Positions 23,201 to 35,200 of a stretch of 64,000 nucleotides of DNA are shown one piece after another. The position numbers were made by a program, and so were the translations under genes. The stretch is from Paraescarpia echinospica (lineage: Eukaryota > Annelida > Polychaeta > Sabellida > Siboglinidae): contig CM034542.1 of NCBI GenBank assembly GCA_020002185.1, positions 54,952,518 through 55,016,517 of the forward strand. The letters are read 5' to 3'. The stretch's first letter is position 1, and each line of letters opens with the position of its first letter. The notes under the pieces are model-generated. The model was not told the DNA's origin, did no database searches, and saw only the letters and a program-made list of their open reading frames with translations.

Positions 23201-26200
23201 CTCTAACACCACAATATATATATCAATGTGCTAACTTTGGAGCATTAAATCTATCTCCTCCAAGGTGCCAACATCCACTAACGTCTTTCAAACACCACAA
23301 GATATATATCAATGTGCTAACTTTGGGGCACTGTAAATCTATCTCCTCCAAGGTGCCAATATCCACTCACCTCTCTAATGCCACAAGATACACTGTACAA
23401 AACAATAGTTAGGCCTCATTTAGAATATTGTATACAAGCATGGAGGCCATACCGCAAGAAGGACATAGATATGCTAGAAAGAGTACAGAGGAGAGCGACT
23501 AAAATGATACCAAAACTGAGGGATCTTAGTTATGAAAAACGCCTAAAAGAATGTGGTTTAACAACACTAGAGACCAGGAGATTGAGAGTAGATCAGATAG
23601 AAGTGTTTAAAATATTGAATGGTTATGAAAATATTGATAGAAATATGTTTTTTTCAGTTAAGAAAGATAGAAAGACTAGAGGACATGAAGTTACATTAGT
23701 AAAGGAGCAGTGTAGATTAGACGTGAGAAAGTTCTCATTTTCACAAAGGACTGAATGAATGGAACAGATTATCTGATGATTGTGTGGGTGCTAGTAGTGT
23801 GAATATGTTTAAAAATAAAATCGACACATACCTCAGAAGGGCTGGATATATGTAGATAAAAGGGTTGGACTCTCGATAAGCCAAAGGGCTTCCTTGTCCA
23901 CCTGCCATCTAGAGTTAATTCTCTGGATGGCAATCTTGTTAAATCTTGTTAAATCTTGTTAAATCTTGTTAAAGATATATATCAATGTGCTAACTTTGGG
24001 GCACTGTAAATCTATCTCCTCCAAGGTACCAACATCCACTCACCTCTATTATTCATGCGCTTCCTTGGACAATTTCCATCTGATTATTTGGCGATTAATT
24101 AAAAAAACAAAGGTACTTATTTAGAGTTATTTACTTTTTCAGTGGACAGAATGAGTTGTCATTCATTGCCCACATAGTGACTCTCTGGAGTATGTTAACA
24201 TTGTTATCTGCTGCATGCTGTACACTAATTGACTATAATGGAAATTAAATGGTCATGGAAACGAGTTATGTTCAAAATACTGTAAAAGTGACAAGATTGT
24301 TTGTGTTTTTATATGATGTGTGTCTTGTGTCGTCAGTGCGGTACCTGTGTATGTGTACCCGGATCAAGTGAAGATCTGTGTGTGGATCCTCGGAGGGATC
24401 CACAACGCATGTTCCCTCTGTGTCCTCATCAGCTTCATCATTGTCAACCATCCTACACTGCCTCGTCTCAAACCTCTCAGGTCAGTAGCACATTTAAACA
24501 GCCACAGGTTGAGGCTGTGGGCTTTCACTGGTCATAGTCAAATATAGTTCAACTGCAATAATCCGAAATGACACAATTTCCAACCGATACGATTTCCAAC
24601 TTATATGATTTCCATCTGACAAAATTTTCTACCTGACATGATTTCCAACATACACAATTTCTAGCTTACAAAATTTCCAACAGATAAATTTCCAACTGAC
24701 ATGATTTTCAACTGTCGTGATTTCCAACTGAGATGTAGAAGAGCCTGTCCCAAATCATTACACACCTGAGTGTCTTCTTGAGATTGCCCCTAATATGCAT
24801 CTGCTGTACCAGGCGGTTGTACTCGTACCTGACGACAAGAAAAGAGATTGAGGTGGCGGAGGACCTGGATGAAGACAGATCCTCCAACCTTGAGGTGACC
24901 TTCTTCAGCTTCAAGACTTTCTGGTACTTGGTAAGTGCACCAGCACCTAATGCAAGAAACTGCGGTGATTTGTCTATATTCAGATCCGATTAATGTAGGG
25001 CACCACAATGACAATATTTGTGCATGTGTGTGTGTTGGGTGGATGGGTGTGTGCGCATGTATGTGTTGGGTGGATGGGTGAGTGGGTGTGTGTGCATGTA
25101 TGTGTTGGGTGGATGGGTGAGTGGGTGTGTGCGCATGTATGTGTTGGGTGGATGGGTGAGTGGGTGTGTGTGCATGTATGTGTTGGGTGGATGGGTGAGT
25201 GGGTGTGTGCGCATGTATGTGTTGGGTGGATGGGTGAGTGGGTGTGTGCGCATGTATGTGTTGGGTGGATGGGTGAGTGGGTGTGTGCGCATGTATGTGC
25301 GTATGTGCATGTTTCTGTGCGTGTTATATGCGCGCATGCGTGTGTGATGTTTTGTGGTGTGTTGGGTTTGCACCACATGTCAACAGTTCACATCAAAATA
25401 AAATCCCTGTCACAGGTGAAAATTGGTTGGCTGACATGTATATATACACACATGCATGCACGCACGCACGCACGCATGCACACACACATACACGCATTTG
25501 TATATCTTATACATTTTTGTAAATTAATTGCTATGGCCAGTTTAATATTGTAATCACAGGACATATTACTTAAGATAGACAGGTATAATTTTGGATACTG
25601 GCTACAGCCTAAGTGTAATAAGTTACAGTTGATTTGACTGCGTAGAGAGAGAGAGACTTTGGCCTGGTGTAATTACTGTCATTGTGTCCCTTCCAGATTC
25701 TGGTTGTGTCCTCCTGTCTGGGCACTGTCTTCTACGGCTACTTCTTTTCCTTCCATCTGCTCCACATCGCTGAGTTCAACCAACTGCTCAAGAGAACCAT
25801 CCGTGCCATCACGCAGAATGGTATGGTTACTCTCTGCAACACACACAGGTGGCGCCACCTGTCTCGGTCATACAACTTGTCAGTTATACAGTAGACCTCA
25901 CATAAGTCATCAGACCAAGAGGTTTAATCCAAGTTATGAAAAAATCTGACTTAACCAAAGATGATATATTCCAGCGATAACACCAAAGGGAGTCCTGTAA
26001 AAACCCTTAGGTAAGCCAACCTTTGAACGACGCCTGAGCGTGACTCGATAATACCACATAGTTAGGTTTAAACCTGTTCTACTCATACTAAATTTGACGT
26101 TCCTAGTTAAAAAATAAGTGTAATGACTAGTCGAATAGAATTTGTTAGCTAGCCGATGATATGATTTGTACTTTAGTCGCAAGATGGCCCTAGTGTAACA

Positions 26201-29200
26201 TTTTACATTCAAGTACCCGAGGGATGGCAGCACCATACAATGGAATTCCTGCCTAGTTTATTAATTAACCCTTTAATTTTGAGCCAGACTAATTTTACTC
26301 AAACCACTTTGTGACATTTACCATAGGATACCTTAGGGCAGTTCTGATCGCAGGAACCGCTAATTTCTTCAACAATCAGAGCTTCTTCAGAATCTAATGT
26401 TAAGAGTTCATTGATCCAGTTGTTAGTGTCAATGGTGCTTCGTTGTCATATAATATAGCTGGGTAGACCAGAATTTCTGTAAACAATTTCTTAATGAGTT
26501 TGTCGATCTTCTTTGCACATTACAGGTAGACTGTTCCATAGTTCAACCACTCCAAGAGGGAATGCTTTATTTCTTCTTTCAAACCCCCTTAAAAATATGC
26601 ATTCTGAATCTTCTAGATCATCTTTTAAAATAAATAGTACAATATATTATGTAGTATACAAAGCTATTACATATATAATAACTCTAGGCTATCAGTTGAT
26701 AAAAAACGTCCATCATTTAAATGTGTTCAAAGTCTGTTGTTTAAAAGTTGCTGTTGTCATCAGCTGACTGCTAGACATCTGATTGGTTCATCAAATCATG
26801 TGACATGTTTCAGGCATGTCGCTGATGTGGGTCTTCATCTATGGCCTCATTGTCATTTACATCTACGCACTGTTGGGATTCGCCTTTTATCGCGAACTCT
26901 TTGACGCGCAGACAGGACTATACTGCACAACATTGTACGAATGTTCAGTGACAATGCTCCACCGAGGCTTCACCCTAGGAATTGTTGAGGTAACCTCTCA
27001 CATATTATAATTTATTGTCACAATTCATTTTGTTCCTGATACATGTATCATTTTAAGCTGTGTGGTCAAGCCAAGGTATTAGTGAGGTGGTGTATGGAAT
27101 ACAATCTTATATGTCAACCAGTCAAGCACTCAGTTATTTCATTTTAAGCAGTGTGGTCAAGCCAAGGTATTAGTGAGGTGGTGTATGGAATACAATCTTA
27201 TATGTCAACCAGTCAAGCACTCAGTTATTTCATTTTAAGCAGTGTGGTCAAGCCAAGGTATTAGTGAGGTGGTGTATGGAATACAATCTTATATGTCAAC
27301 CAGTCAAGCACTCAGTTATTTCATTTTAAGCAGTGTGGTCAAGCCAAGGTATTAGTGAGGTGGTGTATGGAATACAATCTTATATGTCAACCAGTCAAGC
27401 ACTCAGTTATTTCATTTTAAGCAGTGTGGTCAAGCCAAGGTATTAGTGAGGTGGTGTATGGAATACAATCTTATATGTCAACCAGTCAAGCACTCAGTTA
27501 TTTCATTTTAAGCAGTGTGGTCAAGCCAAGGTATTAGTGAGGTGGTGTATGGAATACAATCTTATATGTCAACCAGTCAAGCACTCAGTTATTTCATTTT
27601 AAGCAGTGTGGTCAAGCCAAGGTATTAGTGAGGTGGTGTATGGAATACAATCTTATATGTCAACCAGTCAAGCACTCAGTTATTTCCAACATGCCTAAAA
27701 GAATGTGGTTTAACAACACTAGAGACCAGGAGATTGAGAGGAGATCAGATAGAAGTGTTTAAAATATTGAATGGTTATGAAAATATTGATAGAAATATGT
27801 TTTTTTCAGTTAAGAAAGATAGAAAGACTAGAGGACATGAAGTTACATTAGTAAAGGAGCAGTGTAGATTAGACGTGAGAAAGTTCTCATTTTCACAAAG
27901 GACTGTGAATGAGTGGAACAGATTATCTCATGATTGTGTGGGTGCTAGTAGTGTGAATATGTTTAAAAATAAAATCGACACATACCTCAGAAGGGCTGGA
28001 TATATGTAGATAAAAGGGTTGGACTCTAGATAAGCCAAAGGGCTTCCTTGTCCACCTGCCATCTAGAGTTAATTCTCTGGATGGCAATCTTGTTAAATCT
28101 TGTTAAACACTCAGTTACAATATTATATGTAACAGATAACTACCACATTTGCAAGTGTAAAACAGTGGAGGATATGCAGTTGTAAGTTGGCAAAAAGGTG
28201 AACAGAAGTACATTACCAATACATAGTACACCCCAAACATTATTGTCATTAAACTTGTGTTCAAGGGTAGAAAACGAGTGGAACTTCAACACGTGTTTAA
28301 CTTATGAAAGTAAGTTAAATTTCAATTTGTGTTCAGCAGTTGAATGTGAGTTGAATTTCAACTATTGAATGCAAGTTGAATTTCAACTTGTGCTCATCTA
28401 TTGTGAGTTGAAATTAACAGTTGTTCATATAAACTGAATTTCAACTAGTTTTCAACTGTTGAAAGCAAGTTGAATTTCAGCCTGTGTTCAACTGTTCAAT
28501 TTGAGTGTAATTTCATCTGCTGAGTATGATTTGAATTTCAACTTGGGTTCAAGTGTTGAATCCAAGTTTAATTTCAGCTTGTGTTTGACTGCTGGAATGA
28601 GGTAGAAGGTGATTATTTTTTTAGGAAGGCTTTGTACACAGTACAAGCATTTGTAAAATTGATGTCTTAAAGGAGAAATGTGTTGAACCATTTCGTATTT
28701 CCCCCAGTTCCTTCAGGTACCAGATGGCAAGCCATTCGTCTACCATCTCTTCAAAGCCGTCTTTGATGTGACCTTCTTCATCGTTATCACCACAATTGGC
28801 CTCAACATCATCTTTGGTATCATCGTCGACACATTCTCTGAACTCAGAGACAACAAGGTGCGTAGCACATCTAGTTTTAGTAAATGTGGCAAGATTACTG
28901 CAGGCGTAATAATGAATGACATTTAAATGCTGTGCGTAACAAGTCTTGATGGTATTGTGCTTATTTAATCCAATTGTGTTGTTAGATTTTAGATTAGGAT
29001 ACAATATAAAAATGAATAGGTAAACAAACTAAGTGGTACGATATTTAAAATGCTTACACAATTTTTGTACACATTTTATTATTAGCTAATAAAATAAATA
29101 ATATTTTGTTTTCTAGAAAAAAAACATTTACCAATTTATCAATCTGTGCAAGATGTCACAGTGTCCACTGATATTTGTGGTGTTAAGAATAATAATAACA

Positions 29201-32200
29201 TTTCTTTCACGCCAGTATCCTCACAAATTTAGCTCACTGGTGCAGCAAAACCTATGGGTTAAGCAATCTCATAACCATGTGTAATGTGAAATTTGTTAAC
29301 AGATGGATGGAATTTCTAAGAAGCTAAGAAGGATAAGCAATATTAAACAAGATATTGAGGTATCTCCGTTGGGACAGGACCTGGTGTTGAAATATTTCTG
29401 GTGGGACAGGACCTGGTGTTGAAATATTTCTAGTGGGACAGGACCTGGTATTGAAATATTTCTAGTGGGACAGGACCTTGTGTTGAAATATTTCTAGTGA
29501 GACAGGGCCTGGTGTTGAAATATTTCTAGTGGGACAGGACCTCGTGTTGAAATATTTCTGGTGGGACATGGCCTGGTGTTGAAATCTAACGGGACAGCAC
29601 CTGCTGTTGAAATCTAGTGGGACAGGACCTGGTGTTGAAATATTTCTGGTGAGACAGGACCTGGTGTAGATATATTTTTGGTGGGACAGGACCTAGTATT
29701 AAGATATTTCAGGTGGGTCAGGACTCTGGTGGAACCTGGTGTTGAGAGTTGTGTTCTGTTGGCAGTGGCAAGTGGAGAGTGACATGCACAACGTCTGCTT
29801 CATCTGTAGTCGCAGCAACTATGACTTTGAACATCACGGCAGTGTAAGTTATGGTTTACTCAGTCAATAGTTGGCTTGCCTACCAGGGGTGGGGGTGGGT
29901 GCAGTTAAATTTGCAGCAAAATTACAAATGAGAGATGTCCAGTTCAGCCAGTTGTATATTTCAGCTTTAGTAATTGATGTTCACTTTGTCTCTTATACTC
30001 GTTAACATTTGTAATACTATACTGTGTCTCTCATACTCATCAACATTTGTAACACTATACTTTGTCTCTCATACTCATCAACATTTGTAACACTATATTT
30101 TGTCTCTCATACTCATCAACATTTGTAATACTATACTGTGTCTCTCATACTCATCAACATTTGTAACACTATACTGTGTCTCTCATACTCATCAACATTT
30201 GTAACACTATACTGTGTCTCTCATACTCATCAACATTTGTAACACTATACTTTGTCTCTCATACTCATCAACATTTGTAACACTATACTTTGTCTCTCAT
30301 ACTCATCAACATTTGTAACACTATACTGTGTCTCTCATACTCATCAACATTTGTAACACTATACTTTGTCTCTCATACTCATCAACATTTGTAATACTAT
30401 ACTGTGTCTCTCATACTCATCAACATTTGTAATACTATACTGTGTCTCTCATACTCATCAACATTTGTAATACTATACTGTGTCTCATACTCATCAACAT
30501 TTGTAACACTATACTGTGTCTCTCATACTCATCAACATTTGTAATACTATACTGTGTCTCTCATACTCATCAACATTTGTAACACTATACTTTGTCTCTC
30601 ATACTCATCAACATTTGTAACACTATACTTTGTCTCTCATACTCATCAACATTTGTAATACTATACTGTGTCTCTCATACTCATCAACATTTGTAACACT
30701 ATACTTTGTCTCTCATACTCATCAACATTTGTAACACTATACTTTGTCTCTCATACTCATCAACATTTGTAACACTATACTGTGTCTCTCATACTCATCA
30801 ACATTTGTAACACTATACTTTGTCTCTCATACTCATCAACATTTGTAACACTATACTGTGTCTCTCATACTCATCAACATTTGTAATACTATACTGTGTC
30901 TCTCATACTCATCAACATTTGTAACACTATACTGTCTCTCATACTCATCAACATTTGTACTCTCATACTCATCAACTATACTGTGTCTCTCATACTCATC
31001 AACATTTGTAATACTATACTTTGTCTCTCATACTCATCAACATTTGTAACACTATACTTTGTCTCTCATACTCATCAACATTTGTAACACTATACTTTGT
31101 CTCTCATACTCATCAACATTTGTATACTTTGTCTCTCATACTCATCAACTACTGTGTCTCTCATACTCATCAACATTTGTAATACTATACTGTGTCTCTC
31201 ATACTCATCAACATTTGTAACACTATACTGTGTCTCTCATACTCATCAACATTTGTAATACTATACTGTGTCTCTCATACTCATCAACATTTGTAATACT
31301 ATACTGTGTCTCTCATACTCATCAACATTTGTAATACTATACTGTGTCTCATACTCATCAACATTTGTAATACTATACTGTGTCTCTCATACTCATCAAC
31401 ATTTGTAATACTATACTTTGTCTCTCATACTCATCAACATTTGTAATACTATACTTTGTCTCTCATACTCATCAACATTTGAAATACTATACTTTGTCTC
31501 TCATACTCATCAACATTTGTAATACTATACTTTGTCTCTCATACTCATCAACATTTGTAATACTATACTTTGTCTCTCATACTCATCAACATTTGTAATA
31601 CTATATTGTGTTTACATGTATAGCATTATATCAGAACAAGTTTTGGTGAGCCAGATGTGTCATCCACACACGTCTGCCTTTTTCATGATGCACAAGTAAA
31701 ATTAGAAAACTAGGCAAAAGTAGGTTTTAAAAAAGCAAATACACTGTATGTTGACAAACAGGCAGTATAAAAATTACAACATAAATGTCTGCTTTTAAAA
31801 TGAGTAAATGGAAAGATGTGCTATGTGTTGTTGCATGTTGAGTTTGTTTGCTATGGGTCCTGCATGTTCAGTGAGTTTATTGCATGTTCAGTATGTTTGT
31901 TGTGTGTTCCTGCGTGTTCAGTGTGTTTGTCATGTTCAGTGTGTTTGTTGTGTGTTGTTGCATGTTCAGTGTGTTTGTTATGTGTTCTTGCTTGTTCATT
32001 GTTTGTTGTATGTTCAGTGTGTTTGATGTGTATGTGTTCCTGTGTGTTCAGTGTGTTTGATGTGTGTTCCTGTTTGTTGTGTGTTCTTGCATGTTCAGTG
32101 TGTGTGTGTTCATTGTGTTTGTGTTCTTGTGTGTTTGTGCATGTTTAGTGTGTTTGTTGCATATCTGTGTATGTTCAGTGTGTTTGATGTGTATGTGTTC

Positions 32201-35200
32201 CTGTGTGTTCAGTGTTGTGTGTTCAGTGTGTTCCTGTTTGTTGTGTGTTCAGTGTTTGTTGTGTTCTTGCATGTTCAGTGTGTTTGTTGTGTGTTCATGT
32301 ATGTTCAGTGTGTTTGTGTGTTGCAGGGCTTTGAGCACCATGTGAAGGAGGAACACAACCAGTGGGCCTACGTCTTCTTCTTCATCCACCTTGATGAGAC
32401 TCGCACCAACGACTACACAGCCCTGGAGTTCTACATCAGCAAACAGGTTCAACACTCTCGCTTTATTAACAGTCACATAATGAGCCTTTTGTAGGTGTAA
32501 GGTATTTTACTTACACAGTTTACTTATTTTACATACGTCGTCCACTTAGCACGGTGACATGATGAGTTGTTCCATGTTGTCTGTCTGGTATTGTGGCAGC
32601 CAGACAAGTTCCAGAGAGGGCCCTCGGTTGACCATTTTGTCGTGGCACATCACATGCCCTGTCAGATGTAGATGTTGTTGCCTCGTGGAGGGGGAGATCT
32701 GTGGTAGACAGCCGTACAGCTCCTGGTTGGTGAAGTGATCTCGCCAGGACACGTTGTAGATTTTACATAGTAGTCTGGTGTAGGAACCGTAAAATGTTTT
32801 CTCTAGTGTTTGAATCAGTGTCCACGGTGTAATGTCCTAATGTAATATGTACATTATTGTATACACAACTTTGTATAGTTGTCCAATTTGTTAGCCACAA
32901 TTTATACAGATATCTGTGGTCTGTTCATTCATCATCATTACTGTGAGCTGCTAACTAGTGTCATGTGACCAAAGTGGTGGTTGTCACATGACAGGCATTG
33001 CATGGAAATCACACGACCATCATAATCTCCAATGATCGCTGTTACCTACTTATTTATTTCTACTGTTTCAAACATGACAACAGTTAATAACTCACTCTAA
33101 TGGTGATGAAGGAACCAATTCCGAAAGACCAGCAATAAACATTCTCTAGATTTAGAAAGGTAGCTGATAGTAACACTTTATTTTTAAATACATTATACTT
33201 GTCTCTAAAGTTGTAAACTATCTTTGTGTCTCTCATCTTGGCTGTCCTTGTCGCATTGCATTGTGGGGCATGGCAACATAGTGATAAGAACAATGGATGC
33301 CAGACATTTCGAGTTTGAATCCTGTGCTGCCGTGTCGAACCTTGGGCAAGTTCATTCACTCCATGCTGCTCCAGTTCACTCAGCTGTATTAATGAGTACC
33401 TGGCTACAGACACTGGTGAATATTTATCTACAAATAGTCTTCATGCGGTGATTGCAGCATGTCTGAATGCTTCCCAGAGAAGTCAAAATGGTGTTTAAAT
33501 GAACTAGGTGAGCAGTCCTAAGGACTGGATACAGCGCTATATAAGAAGTTACCTTTACATTATTGCTGCAGATGGCTAAGAAGAAGTACGACTTCTTCCC
33601 AGTGAACCGGGCCTTGAGTCTACAACATGAGGAGGATGATAGTGAGGTGCGACTGCAGACCATGATGTCCTACATCACCTACCTGGTGACAACTCACAAA
33701 CAGGAGGTAAGTCTACAGACAATGATATCCTACATCACCTACCTGGTGACAACTCACAAACAGGAGGTAAGTCTACAGACCATGATGTCCTACATCACAT
33801 ACCTGGTGACAACTCACAAACAGGAGGTAAGTCTACAGACCATGATGTCCTACATCACCTATCTGGTGACAACTCACAAACAGGAGGTAAGTCTACAGAC
33901 CATGATGTCTTACATCACCTACCTGGTGACAACTCACAAACAGGAGGTAAGTCTACAGACCACGATATCCTACATCACCTACCTGGTGACAACCCACAAA
34001 CAGGAGGTAAGTCTACAGACCATGATGTCCTACATCACCTACCTGGTGACAACTCACTAACAGGAGGTAAGTCTACAGACAATGATATCCTACATCACCT
34101 ACCTGGTGACAACCCACAAACAGGAGGTAAGTCTACAGACCATGATATCCTACATCACCTACCTGGTGACAACCCACAAACAGGAGGTAAGTCTACAGAC
34201 CATGATGTCCTACATCACCTACCTGGTGACAACTCACAAACAGGAGGTAAGTCTACAGACCACGATATCCTACATCACCTACCTGGTGACAACCCACAAA
34301 CAGGAGGTAAGTCTACAGACCATGATATCCTACATCACCTACCTGGTGACAACCCACAAACAGGAGGTAAGTCTACAGACCATGATATCCTACATCACCT
34401 ACCTGATGACAACCCACAAACAGGAGGTAAGTCTACAGACCACGATATCCTACATCACCTACCTGGTGACAACCCACAAACAGGAGGTAAGTCTACAGAC
34501 CATGATATCCTACATCACCTACCTGGTGACAACCCACAAACAGGAGGTAAGTCTACAGACCATGATGTCCTACATCACCTACCTGGTGACAACTCACAAA
34601 CAGGAGGTAAGTCTACAGACCATGATATCCTACATCACCTACCTGGTGACAACCCACAAACAGGAGGTAAGTCTACAGACCATGATATCCTACATCACCT
34701 ACCTGGTGACAACCCACAAACAGGAGGTAAGTCTACAGACCATGATGTCCTACATCACCTACCTGGTGACAACTCACAAACAGGAGGTAACTGTACAGAC
34801 CACGATATCCTACATCACCTACCTGGTGACAACCCACAAACAGGAGGTAACTCTACAGACCACGATATCCTACATCACCTACCTGGTGACAACTCACAAA
34901 CAGGAGGTAAGTCTACAGACCATGATGTCCTACATCACCTACCTGATGACAACTCACAAACGGGAGGTAACTGTACAGACCACGATATCCTACATCACCT
35001 ACCTGGTGACAACCCACAAACAGGAGGTAACTCTACAGACCACGATATCCTACATCACCTACCTGGTGACAACCCACAAACAGGAGGTAACTGTACAGAC
35101 CATGATATCCTACATCACCTACCTGGTGACAACCCACAAACAGGAGGTAACTGTACAGACCATGATATCCTACATCACGTACAGCTATACACATGAGTAC

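Noticed and set aside
24980..25553. Cys/Val/Gly- and His/Thr-rich frames around the 39 bp repeat
   Set aside because: Low-complexity translations of a GT-rich minisatellite on both strands.
29985..31612. CRISPR-like array
   Set aside because: The 38 bp units are adjacent with no unique spacers, and the host is a eukaryote. It is a minisatellite.
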